64,000 nt of DNA from Euglena gracilis (lineage: Eukaryota > Euglenida > Euglenophyceae > Euglenales). Positions 54,570 through 64,000 of the stretch are shown piece by piece; position 1 is the stretch's first letter, and the number at the start of each line of letters is the position of its first letter. The translations under genes were made by a program, and so were the position numbers. Below the pieces are notes generated by a model. That model ran no database searches. It saw nothing but the letters and a program-made list of their open reading frames with translations, and was not told the origin of the DNA. The DNA lies in NCBI GenBank assembly GCA_039621445.1, contig CP154957.1, positions 17,616,595 to 17,680,594 on the forward strand, written 5' to 3'.

Positions 54570-54900
54570 CCTCGTCCCCCACCCAGGTGGTCCAACCCCC
54601 CCCAAAGGGGGGGAGGGCGTCCAGGGGACCCACTTTTTGGGGTCAATTATCGGCAATTCGCCGATAAATGGCCAGCCCACGGCCTTGTGGGTCCCCCACC
54701 GGGAACCCACAAGGATGGGTTTTAATCCTTGGTGGCGGCGCCCACGAGGCCTTGGGCTTTGGCCATTTTTGACCTTTTTTCCGGCGCAAAATGCCACAAA
54801 TCCCTGGCGGGGGACCCACAAAGCCCTTGGGGGCACCCCCGGAGGCAAAGCGTTGGAGGCAAGCGACACCGACCAATCCCCGCCCCCCCCCCCGCCCCCA
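54570..54900. repeat. C/G-tract repeat with tandem gacccacaa words
   Basis: Contains ccccccccaaagggggggagggcgtcc at the left and several gggacccacaa / gtgggtccc inverted words (54635-54830), with ggccatttttgaccttttttccggcgc in the middle. It resembles the other G-tract MITEs, but its ends could not be fixed. Confidence 0.45.
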
Positions 54901-54928
54901 AAATGAGGGGATGCTGTCAAACTCTGAC

Positions 54929-55042
54929 CAGAGCCCAGGGCACGGGCCAGGTTGGCAGTGCCGCTGCTGCGGGCCCCGCCACCAACACGAGGTCGCAGTT
55001 GGGGGGCACCTCACCCGCTGTGGGCATGGGGAGGTGGTGCAC
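54929..55042 (-). CDS. Kinase B exon: receiver 1 middle (pseudo-receiver)
   Basis: Encodes [20 protein letters not shown] then VAGPAAAALPTWPVPWAL. Ala occupies the phospho-Asp position (codon 54977-54979), as in kinase A. The acceptor ccccccacag is at 55043-55052 and the donor CTG/GTCAGAG has its GT at 54927-54928. Confidence 0.8.
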
Positions 55043-55275
55043 CTGTGGGGGGGAGAACAGCAACAAAAGGGGTTTGCTTCTGGACCCGGGGGGGGGGGGG
55101 GGCTTTCCAGCAACCACACCGGCTGGGCGAAATCGCTGGCTTGAACCCCTTCTGGGTGAAGAATATTGAAATTTTCCTGATTGTGCCAGAATATGCAAAA
55201 AAAGATGTGCAAAGAAAATTAAAACTGTGCAAAAAGTAGTTGGCATCCTTGCAAGGTCATCCAACCATATTCTGA

Positions 55276-56550
55276 GTGGCAAACGGTAGACTGGGGGGGG
55301 GGGGGGTCCTGGGGGGGCGGCCGACTAGTCGGCCGACCACCCAATTGGTCGGCCGACTAGGCCTGGTCGGCAGCTAGTGGGCGAGACAGGGGGGGGGGGG
55401 GGGTCCTGGGTGGTCGGCCGACTAGTCGGCCGACCACCCACTCTAATGTAGTTACGGGCCAGTCTCGCCGACTTTTAAGCCCCCCCCCTGAGAAAAAACT
55501 TTTGTCCAAATCAACCCAAAACCAGTCAAAACCCACCCAAATGGCTCCAGAACCCCCCAGTCGGGGGTGAATATGCAAAAAACTGGGGGCAAAATGTCCA
55601 TTTTGGGCCACTTTTGGTAAAAGAACACTTCTCCTCGTTGGATTTTCAATATATAAGTCAAAATTTGCACAAAAAGGACTTAGCCCTCCAAGTATATTGC
55701 CAACATAGAAGGGATTTTGTTATTTGAGGGGGGGGGGTGCGGGGGGGGCGGAGCCCCCCCCGCCTATGCCAAAGTGAGCCACAAAAACGACTTAGCCCCG
55801 GAGTATGTTGCCACCATAGAAGAGATTTTGTTATTGGAGGGGGGGGGGGTGCGGGGGGGCGGAGCCCCCCGCCTATGCCAAAGTGAGCCACAAAAAGGAC
55901 TTAGCCCCGGAGTATGTTGCCAACATAGAAGGGATTTTGTTATTGGAGGGGGGGGGGTGCGGGGGGGGGGGGCGGAGCCCCCCCCGCCTATGCCAAAGTG
56001 AGCCACAAAAACGACTTAGCCCCCGAGTATGTTGCCAACATAGAAGGGATTTTGTTATCTGGGCTCGGGTAGGGGTGGAGGGGGAGTTTTCAGCCTGTCC
56101 TGATGCAGAATGCTTGCATTTCTAAAGGATTTTCATGTAATCCCTGTTTCGTCATTGGTTTTTTACCCCTCCGGACCCCATCAAGGGCCCACTGACCCCC
56201 CACCGACCAAAAATTTCCATCTGAGGGTGTTCCTGTTGGTGTAAGGCACTTATTTGGCCCCATCCGGACCATTTCCGGGTGGTTTGGACCCGCCACAGAC
56301 CATTTTTATGCCCACCGACTAGCCACCGACTAGTTTGCATACAATTTTCTTCATAAAAAGTCGGCGAGACTGGCCCGAAATTACATTAGAGTGGGTGGTC
56401 GGCCGACTAGTCCACCGACCACCCAGGACCCCCCCCCCCTGTCTCGCCGACTAGCTGCCGACCAGGCCTAGTCGGCCGACCAATTGGGTGGTCGGCCGAC
56501 TAGTCGGCCGACCACCCAGGACCCCCCCCCCCCAGTCTACCGCCTAGGAC
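55276..56550. mobile_element. Long-TIR element, 1275 bp, 11 bp direct repeats (Mutator-like)
   Basis: Inverted arms of about 190 bp: 55285-55490 begins cggtagactgggg and contains ggtcggccgactagtcggcc palindromes, and 56350-56545 is its reverse complement. An 11 bp direct repeat ccatattctga lies outside (55265-55275 and 56551-56561). Long arms with a 9-11 bp duplication suit Mutator-like elements. The first 9 bp inside the direct repeats pair poorly, so the exact ends are uncertain. The centre holds a ~111 bp tandem array. It lies in an intron of kinase B. No transposase is encoded. Confidence 0.78.
55669..56062 (+). repeat. ~111 bp tandem array, 3.5 units, inside the long-TIR element
   Basis: Units of caaaaa-gacttagcc, gtatgttgccaacatagaag, ggattttgttatt, a G run, gcggagcccccccgcc and tatgccaaagtgagcca start near 55669, 55780, 55888 and 56002. 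The fourth stops after ttttgttatctggg. Each unit has a G-run/C-run stem. Confidence 0.88.
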
Positions 56551-56867
56551 CCATATTCTGACATTAAATGCTGGACTAAAACGACCAAAAAAAAAACAGA
56601 CCAACCAGGGCCGAACCCTGTGGGGTGTGAAACACTGAAATTTTTTTCGGGAATGCCTTATGCCCTTAGAAGTCCCGATTTTTGGTGGGCTTGGTGAATG
56701 GGGGGGGAACCTCTACCCCGCCCCACCTTGAAAGTGAAGTCTGACAGCAACTGGGCTGAAATGAGCCTATTTTTTAGGCAAAATAATGTGTGTGTGTGTT
56801 AGGGTTTCAAATATTTTGCAATACAACACTGGGAGTTTTCAAGTGCGCAGATTAATTGAGAGTGCTG

Positions 56868-56975
56868 TTAACAAGTTCCATGGTAACAACGTCGAACAAG
56901 TCAACATCAAGTTACTTTCACTTAACAAGTTCCCTGGTAACAACGTCGAATAAGCCAACAACAAGTTAACAAGCC
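56868..56975 (+). repeat. Short tandem repeat, ~54 bp period
   Basis: ttaacaagttcc-tggtaacaac plus gtcgaa-aag-caaca starts at 56868 and 56922. A partial third unit, ttaacaag, starts at 56966. The two full units differ at a few bases. Confidence 0.75.
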
Positions 56976-57038
56976 GAATGACGGGAAAAGGGTTTTGGAA
57001 AAAAATGTACACTTGTCCTTGGATGACATGGTTCACAC

Positions 57039-58022
57039 CTTAATGTGTAGGGACTCCAGGTGGCGCTGCAGCAGCGTGGCCCTGGCCGGCCGGTCGTCCA
57101 CGAGCAGCACACTACCGCCGGGGAAGCCCCGGGCCGGGGTGGGGCGGAGGGGGACGGCGCAGGGATTTGTGCCTATCCTTTTTTGGGGGGTCAAATTCTT
57201 ATCCGTAGTTATCCGTAGTTAGCCTTATTTGCTAAAATACCCTTCCTGGCAGGGGATATCCATCTAGAAATGGCTGCAATTGAAAGGATGAGTTGATCAT
57301 CATTAACCTCAGGAATGCCTAAAAATTCGTGAAATATGACAATCTAAACAGAAAACGACAAGCATCCAAGGCAGATGGAAACGACAATGTCCGGTGTGGG
57401 TCTTTTAATCTTTCATCCACCATTCCTCACAAGCACCGTTGCAGAACATGCCAACGGCTGCCTGCCGGACGTTAGACGACATCTTCTGTCGGTTTTTGAC
57501 ATCAATGACACCGGCCAAACTGAAAGAAAGCTATCTCTTTATAGGATGCACGCCGCCAAATGGAAAATTGTTGCGAAAAAAAGCTGAAGAAAAGGGCTTC
57601 TTGAAAAGCCGTTCAATCAACACTAGAGACAGGAAAACAGACATAAAGAAAAACAGGCTCAGAAAGGGGGGGTCACGTTGAGAGCAGAAAGGCCCAATGT
57701 CTCTGCGGCTATGTACAGAAGAACGTAGTTATCCGTAGTTATCCTCATTTGGACATTTTGGCTCATCCGTAGTTATCCGTAGTTATCCGTTTTTATCCGT
57801 ATTTGGGGGTTTCGGGCTTATCCGTAGTTATCCGTAATTATCCGTAGTTATCCATTTCAGGATAAGCACAAATCCCTGGACGGCGGCGGTGAAGTGGAAG
57901 GCGCTGCCCTCCCCCACGGTGGACTCCAGCCACAGCCGCCCGCCCATCGCCTCCGCCAGCATGCGGCTGATGGCGAGGCCCAGCCCCGTGCCCCCGTGCG
58001 TCCGCGTCACGCTGGCGCTGCC
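57039..58022 (-). pseudogene. Kinase B exon: HATPase G2 box and receiver 1 start, split by MITE
   Basis: The right part (58022-57879) encodes [20 protein letters not shown] through AFHFTAAV. The left part (57159-57039) encodes [20 protein letters not shown] and LESLHIK up to the donor AAG/GTGTGAAC. The intact paralogous exon at 29493-29750 shows the two parts were contiguous. The insertion adds 726 bp (a multiple of three), but the frame meets a stop soon after entering the element. Confidence 0.88.
57160..57878. mobile_element. CAGGG-end MITE, 719 bp, 7 bp duplication, in kinase B exon
   Basis: Ends CAGGGATTTGTGCCTATCC (57160-57178) and the reverse complement of CAGGGATTTGTGCTTATCC (57860-57878) match at 18 of 19 positions. 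The flanks are gacggcg at 57153-57159 and 57879-57885. Both sub-terminal regions carry tandem ttatccgtag words (57195-57220 and 57725-57855). No transposase frame is seen. A 7 bp duplication is unusual. CAGGG ends otherwise recall hAT. Confidence 0.93.
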
Positions 58023-58274
58023 CTGCGGAGTATGCACCAGGACATTAAAACAAATGAGGCAAACCGTGAAGAGAGGACTGAAGCTCGAACCAGGTTGGGG
58101 AAGAAATGGCATTTCTTTTAATCGGGTATAAAATCATTATTGAAACTTCTTCTCATAGCAGAGAACAGATAAGGTGCTAGTCAGGTTACCTGGCGTCCAT
58201 ACCAAGCCTTCAAATACTCCTGGGGCAGGTTTGTGTTTGACTTTTTCCCGTCTTAAAAGTGGCTGCCAGCACAC

Positions 58275-58514
58275 TTGGGCGTACGGTTGGAACAGCGTCT
58301 GGGCCGCCTCCGGAGAGATCCCCAGCCCGGTGTCCCGCACCGTGAAGTGGACGGAGCCACGGCCGGCGCTGTGGTCCGGGTCGGTGCCGGGCGACACCGG
58401 CCGCAGCTGTACGGACAGCACCACGGAGCCCTGGAGAGTGAACTTCAGGGCGTTGGACAGCAGGTTGAGCAGCACCTGCTTGAGGCGGTGGGGGTCCCCG
58501 ACCACCTCCGCGTC
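58275..58514 (-). CDS. Kinase B exon: HATPase N and G1 boxes
   Basis: Encodes [20 protein letters not shown] plus NALKFT and later FTVRDTGLGISPEAAQTLFQ, the ATP-binding N, G1 and F boxes. The acceptor accgtcag is at 58515-58522 and the donor CAA/GTGTGC has its GT at 58273-58274. It is 12 bp longer than the exon in A because of a VSPG insert. Confidence 0.93.
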
Positions 58515-61079
58515 CTGACGGTCACAGGAAGGAATGCTATCATAACCAGTTGCAAATCAGTTGCGTGAAGCAGTTGCACAAAGCTGCTGAAAAAAAAAAC
58601 AGGTAGAGCTTGAAGGGTTCCCCAAACATTTGTGATAATTCGAATGAGTTTGGTAGCATGAATGATCAAGTGCTTGTGATCATTGGTGCTACCAAAAAAA
58701 GCTGCCGGTCTTATATTTTTTCAAAAAAAAACAATGCAACCTTGTGATAAAAAATTGTTCACTTTTGAGATTAATTTGCTCATTTTTCCGGAATTATGTA
58801 TTGCAGAAAATCAGTTTTTTTTAAAGAAAGATAGCTTGTCTCACAAACACAAAAAGAGCAGCGCTGACATAAGAGTGCATTCGCTCGCTCATAAAAACAA
58901 TGTGGGGAGGGACAGGGGGGAGATGGAGAGAGGATTTGGCTTTTGTATCAAATCAGATTTTCTCCACATGTTTTTTTTCTGGTCAGGATTTTCCAAACTG
59001 GCCAGAAAAGCTTTTTTTGCATGGTGAGTGTCTTCTCGAGCAATACAATACAGTACAGTGCCACATGCCATGGCGCAGGAGCACATGATGGCCTCGTCCC
59101 TTCATTCCCTACAGGGTGATAACACCCGCTGGCACAGTTGACACATAGAAGCAGGGGTGGCAAACCAGGGAGAGGACCTCGGGCTGATTGGGGCAAAATG
59201 TGCTTGCATTTACCGCTGTAGAAACTACGACAATTAGAATTAATGGTGATGCACGGATGAACCAATGCTCAACACAGTGCACAATGCCATTTTAAATGAG
59301 GATTCGACAGTGAAACCAGCCTACCCACCCAACATAATCCCCTGGGTTTTTTGTATTTCAGCAGGCTTTCAAAACCCTCAGGGGAGATATTTTATATATG
59401 GGTAGACAATCAATTTCCGCAATGGAATTGTTTCCTGATGCAATCTGCCCAAAAGCCATCATTTTAACAAAATATCCAGCTGGCCACTACAAAAGTGTCT
59501 GTAACATTGGTTCATTCTCGGATCCCGTCTTGCACTGCCTTGCCTGACGGCCCCTGTCGGCACTTCCGTAAATGAGGCAGTTCTTTTTGCCGGCGAATCA
59601 GAGATCTTTGTGGGGGGTATTGGGATTTTCCATTTTCCCCCATGTTCAAGCCACATCCTGCCATTGACACCTCCCATGCCAACGTAAATGTTTCCCAGAC
59701 GTTCCCTGGCGTATGAAATGCGGGGACGTTTGACACACACCCGGTGCCACCGGCATATTTCTAGAACACTGCTATATCTTGGACGTAGGGGTGGTAGAAT
59801 GTCTTGAGGGTCGTTCTGTGTGTGGAGCTGGAGGATGGGAGGGCGGTGCTGTTCAGTCTTTTTTTACCAACCGGGGGGGGGGGGTGCTATAGGGTGCCTG
59901 CCCATGGCTTAGGCGGCGCTAATTGCCCAACCAATTTTTGCATTTTTTGACGTTTTTTGACTGTTTTAAAACCTCCCTAAAAGGGCACAAAATTTTAGGT
60001 TCAGAGGGGTGTGTGGCAGCTTTGGGCAAAATTTTCCGGAAGTGGTTTTGCGCGTTTTTCCGCCCAAACAATTTACGATTGTCTGTGAATTGTTTGAGTT
60101 GCGGGTGTACTAGAAATGTTTGAAATGGCTCAAAAAACACTGACTTTGAATGGGTGTGACATGGGGCTGTGTCTTCATGGTTTATGTTAATAACAGTATT
60201 TGGGAAACGAATGAATATGGAAGCGTACACAAATGATAACCGCGTAAAACGAAAGAAGAGGTGACAGACGACAGAGTTAAATGTTTAGGTGGATATCCGC
60301 GTAGAATAAACTTGTACACAGATTACCGCCTACAATAACACAAACAGTTGATGATTGGTAGGAAGGAATCCGCCTGCTGCGTGTGTACATGTGGTGAGTT
60401 TTTGGCGAACTGGTGTAGGCGGGAATCCGTCTGGGAGTAAGAAGAAACAATGGTGGTGCCCTGGTGGTGTTGCCCTCACCCCCCCCCCGTGTCGAGACTG
60501 GTATAGGCCAGATGCCATTGCCTGCTGGGGTGTCTGGAATGGGGGACAGTAACACCGTAGTGGTAGTTGGGGAACTCCCTGACAACGTGTGCAGGTGCTA
60601 CACAATGATATCCTGCCGTCGCCAACACACTTGGATAGAAAAAGGTTCCTGTCTAAAACGGCCCAAAAACAAAAAAGAGAAGAAATAACTGATTTATGAA
60701 ACTCTGCAGTCGCAGCATCCAGTATGAGCAAACCAACAATTCTGTTTTAGGCAGTTTACCGCCTAACCACTTCCACATCAATTTAAAAACATCATTGAGA
60801 ATGGCATGGGGTTGGGTGAGGACCAAGAGACGACGTAGACGGTTATCCGCTTTTAAGAAAATACAGAGTGCCCGCCCAGGAGGCCAACAGATGACTTAAC
60901 ACGCTTGAGCACTGAGGCCTGGTCTCCTTTTATGAGTTCAGATGGAAACGGGGTTTGCACAGACACGGCTAATGAGATGGAGGGGGGGGGATTACCTGTT
61001 GTGAGGTCAGAGAAGTCAGGAGGGAAACCGCCTGGCCGGGTTAAGGGTGGCATAAAAAGCAAAGCATTTGTGGATGATG
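58515..61079. other. Spacer; no HisKA or GAF exon recognised
   Basis: I looked on the minus strand for the H-box and GAF exons expected upstream of kinase B and found none. The stretch includes a G-tract repeat at 59862-59905 and a tttaccgcctaa motif at 60753-60768. Frames here have no recognisable domains. Confidence 0.5.
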
Positions 61080-61088
61080 GGATGGGGG

Positions 61089-61549
61089 CAGGGTTTGATA
61101 TAAAGACAGGTGGGGGGGGGTCCGGACCCCCCCCCCAGGGTCCGATATAAGGACAGGTGGGGGGGGGTGGTCCAGGAGGACCCCCCCCTGCGGGCCAGGG
61201 GGGGGGGGGGTGGGGGGGGGGGCACCCCTCCCACCTAAACAGTTGCGCGGTCAGGGTGACCGAATTTCGGCCCGGCGCGAAGCGCCGGGCCGAAAATTTT
61301 TGACCCCCCAAAATGACCAAAAGTGCCATTTTGGGCAAAAAATGCAAAAAAACTTCGGCGCAAAGCGCCGGAGGAAAAAATTGACCCTTATTGGGGGGGG
61401 TGGCGGGAACCCCCCCCGAGGGTCGGTCCGGACCCCCCTGGCAGGTGGGGAGGGGTGGTCCGGACCCCCCCCTGCGGGCCAGGAGGGGGGGGGGGGGGGA
61501 GGACACCTCCCCACCTAAACCATGTACGCCTGCCTTATATCAAAACCTT
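61089..61549. mobile_element. G/C-tract MITE, ~461 bp, probable 9 bp duplication
   Basis: Inner ends GGGTTTGATATAAAGACAGG (from 61091) and CCTGCCTTATATCAAAACC (to 61547) are imperfect inverted repeats. They are flanked by ggatggggg (61080-61088 and 61550-61558), a low-complexity word, so the duplication is less secure than elsewhere. The interior has cggcgcgaagcgccg and tcggcgcaaagcgccgga stems and two copies of ccccccctgcgggccagg. Confidence 0.62.
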
Positions 61550-64000
61550 GGATGGGGGTGGAAGATGGAAACCACCCCTGAAATGAACTCTGCTGGTATC
61601 TTTGCGGAGTACACGGACGACAGACTTTGTTGCCAGGTTGCCAGGAAGTTTGCAGCTGAACAGTGTCTGGCATATTTTCGTGAGTTTGAGGGGTGGAGGT
61701 TTATGAAAACCAGGGAGAGGAGATTGTACCGGCAGGGTTTGACCAAACGAGGAGAGACGGCCAGCCCTTAAACTTGGGCACTCAGAGCAGGGGTGGTTTC
61801 CAAAAAGACCGGACACACATGTGCTGAGAGTGATTGCATGGATGTAAGTCAAATGCATTGGGTCAAACATCGACCCGGCATTGGTTGAGAACGACCGCCT
61901 TCTGGTTTACCTCCCTCCCACCGGCTTTTGACTGTGGAGACCACCGTTGCCTCCTCCGGAAGCATGTTCCCGACCCCGAAGGAAGAAGAGCCAGAAAAAA
62001 AGAGGTGGTTTGGGCATTTTGTCTGAATTTAAGCAAAACTGCAGCTTTTCAAAAAGAAAAATGCTGTAAAACTCTTTCAAAAAAACAATTAAAAAAGCCT
62101 TGAATTTTTCAGAACTTGGAGGATTCCTTCCGGAAACCCCCCAAATTTTTTCGAATGCTGCCACCAGCTACTGAAACAGGGGTTTCTCCATCCATATCTA
62201 GAATCACTTCTTTGTCAGCCTTCTCCAAACCCTGATTTTGGACCACAAACACTGTTGGGTTCCAAGTGGAGGGCCCTGGGAGGTGCTTTTGTTTCTCCTG
62301 AGAAATCAACCTCAGGTTTTTGGCTGTTTTTCGGGAAAATAATAAAATATCACCTCTGCTGCAGCTCACCCGGCCTGGCAACTGACACATGTGTTCCACT
62401 GCTGTCCCTGCAGACGACCCCTCACCACTGGCCAGGGGGAACACGTCCGCCTCCTCATCCGCCTGCTCAAATGCCAGGCTGGTTTCGGGTGCTTGCTGTC
62501 CCGGCGCAGCAGCCACAGCTCCCTTTCAACGTGTCCCGCCCAACTTTCAAACATTGTGCCGCCGACACCGACCACCGACACCGACACTTCGGGACACGAA
62601 AAACATCACAAACACAACCCATCAGGATAGCAACAAGCTCCACACAGGTTTCCGCCCAAACCACATCTGGGCGAAAACCCGCACAAAATAAAAGTGGAGT
62701 AGGTGGATAATCGCCCACTGCTATCGTTCAATAACGCCTCAAAGTCCTCCTCCCTCTCTCCCAAACTTGTTAATTCACAACTTCACGCGATGACCGACTT
62801 CTGGAGGTTTCAGTGCGTTCCCACTTCCCGCTCCCACGTGTCATCCACAAACACGAACTCTTCTCATTCTCAAACCCTTCTGCGCGGGTTTCCACCTGAA
62901 AGATCCCCTGCTCACCCACATCATTCAAATGCCGTGTGTGCTGCATCCCAACCCCGACAAAGCACCATCCACCAAACAAACAAAAAAATACAACACAACA
63001 TGCCCACTCATTCTAGTCAGCTGTGAATGAAGCTTTCTAAGGTTTCATGCATTTATGTGCACAGAGAACTTCCTGCAAACGGTCTTACAAAAACTTCCAA
63101 AAAAAAGTTGTGTTCTGTTTCCGCACCGCCGCAAACAAAATTTTTGAGTATCTCTCAGTGGGGGTTGGCAGGTGGGGAAAAATGTTCAGTTTTGCGTAGC
63201 CCAGGTGTTTCATCAACAGGGAACTTGTGTGCTGACAAATTAAGGACACCACGCACTCAAACCACATCCCACTCACTTCATCACTTCATCTTTGCCCCAA
63301 GCTTCTCAAAACCCTTGAACTTGTGATGGCCAGAATGGTGTTGAAGCCTTTCCCAACCCCTCTGTTCTGGATAGCAGCACAGGCAACCACGCCCCCCCCT
63401 CCCGCGTCTTCCTGCTCCAACTGTCATCCCGCGCTACTAAATGATACATTGTGTGGAGAGCTTGTAAAACCAATCAGGACACCTGGCGCAAGCACACACA
63501 GCGCACACCTCGTTGCGGAATCATCACTTGTTTAGGCGGTAAACCGCCTAACCTCATTTTTAATGTTATTCCCAGCCCGGTCCCCTCCGTAAGGGCAGCA
63601 TCTCTTCATCACAAAAACAAATTTTGCGCGGTTTACTGCCTAAAACATCCTTTCCAGAAATTATAGCATCTTTTGGGCAGTGTTGTCTGTTCACCTCTCC
63701 CATCACTGGACCTCGGGACTCACGAGATGTTCAAAAATAGGCGGGTTGCTTAGGCGGTTACCTCTTCTTCATCTGCAACACCATGTCATCCCCCCTCCAC
63801 AGGGGGGGGGGGGTCCGGCAGCATCGCCAAACAACCGGAGCTCCAGTGGCCAGGTGTTCTCCCACCGTTTTCTGTTTTTCAAAATTTCAAGGCGTTCCAG
63901 GGGGGTGTTTTCCAAAAACTCCCTAAAACGACCATAAATTTTCAAAATCGTCTTTTTGTCAAAATGGCCAAAATGGACCTTAAACCACCCAAATTTTTGT
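61550..64000. other. Spacer with no firmly supported gene
   Basis: A minus frame at 62370-62516 (PETSLAFEQADEEADVFPLA... up to a GTGAGC donor) has exon-like composition, and so does a plus frame at 61580-61771 (MNSAGIFAEYTDDRLCCQVA...). Neither matches a family I know. Motifs of the form ggcggtaaaccgcc occur at 63534-63548, 63634-63645 and 63751-63759. Confidence 0.4.
63531..63652. repeat. Small inverted-repeat element with GCGGTAAACCGC ends
   Basis: tttaggcggtaaaccgcctaa at the left (63531-63551) and gcggtttactgcctaaa at the right (63634-63650) are inverted copies about 85 bp apart. No target duplication was identified. Confidence 0.45.

Larger units (their letters stand above)
50865..58514 (-). 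pseudogene. Hybrid histidine kinase, copy B (whole span, interrupted)
   Basis: A paralogue of kinase A with the same order and mostly the same exon borders: HATPase (58514-58275 and 58022-57885), receiver 1 (57159-57039, 55042-54929), receiver 2 (54560-52635) and tail exon (51085-50865). A 719 bp MITE sits inside the HATPase/receiver-1 exon and brings stop codons, so full-length protein is unlikely unless it is spliced out. No GAF or HisKA exon is recognisable between 58.5 kb and the window end. The copy may be 5'-truncated, or those exons lie outside. Receiver 1 has Ala in place of the phospho-Asp, as in A. Receiver 2 keeps Asp and the KP Lys. Introns hold several MITEs. Confidence 0.8.

Noticed and set aside
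57160-57878. Idea that the kinase B MITE is cleanly spliced as an intron
   Set aside because: No GT-AG pair at the element edges restores the frame. Using the GT and AG within the inverted ends leaves 29 extra bases.
58515-64000. Missing HisKA and GAF exons of kinase B
   Set aside because: No SHELRTPLN-like or GAF-like translation found on the minus strand in this stretch.

Overview
The window is nuclear DNA of a eukaryote, most likely a unicellular alga or other protist. The GC-rich exons are short, the introns run from about 0.1 to over 2 kb with mostly GT-AG borders, and there is abundant microsatellite and MITE DNA and a large satellite array. The recognisable genes are plant/protist/bacterial-style hybrid histidine kinases. 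I cannot name the lineage. A VPV-rich repeat resembling alveolin or articulin cytoskeletal repeats hints at alveolates or euglenids, but only weakly. No bacterial, organellar or CRISPR features are seen.

Layout. (1) 1-15.75 kb: a satellite array of two alternating ~1.1-1.5 kb monomers in the order A B A A B A B A B A B A B. The units are nearly identical on the left and decay at the right border. A-monomer length is set by the copy number (2 to 4) of an internal ~160 bp subrepeat. (2) 15.75-23.2 kb: non-coding spacer with a 384 bp hAT-like MITE that has a perfect 8 bp target duplication. (3) 23.2-33.9 kb, minus strand: hybrid histidine kinase A, about 13 exons, with domain order GAF - HisKA - HATPase - receiver 1 - receiver 2 - low-complexity tail. 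(4) 33.9-42 kb: spacer with G/C-tract repeats. (5) 42.15-47.05 kb, plus strand: a retroelement. ORF1 is a reverse transcriptase whose motifs fit the Penelope-like/telomerase-like group. ORF2, overlapping in the +1 frame, has four ~130 bp in-frame repeats, a VPV repeat, a basic patch and a short coiled-coil-like segment. Its 3' region is duplicated and microsatellite-rich. (6) 47-50.7 kb: spacer and nested MITEs. (7) 50.7-58.5 kb, minus strand: paralogue B of the kinase, in the same exon order but without recognisable GAF or HisKA exons inside the window. (8) 58.5-64 kb: spacer with further MITE-like elements and a recurrent GCGGTNNACCGC motif.

The two kinase copies explain each other. Aligning them shows that copy A has a 348 bp MITE (8 bp duplication) in its receiver-2 exon. 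Copy B has a 719 bp MITE (7 bp duplication) in the HATPase/receiver-1 exon. In both copies receiver 1 has Ala where the phospho-accepting Asp should be, while receiver 2 keeps the Asp. The expected phosphorelay is therefore His (HisKA) to Asp (receiver 2), with receiver 1 as a pseudo-receiver. Whether either copy is still expressed intact is doubtful.

Mobile DNA is the main theme. At least eight short non-autonomous elements can be delimited by inverted ends plus target duplications (2, 7, 8, 9 and 11 bp classes). Most carry long G or C runs just inside their ends. A TA-flanked family present three times begins GTAAACCCC, and one copy ends GGTTTAG, so it could supply splice sites.
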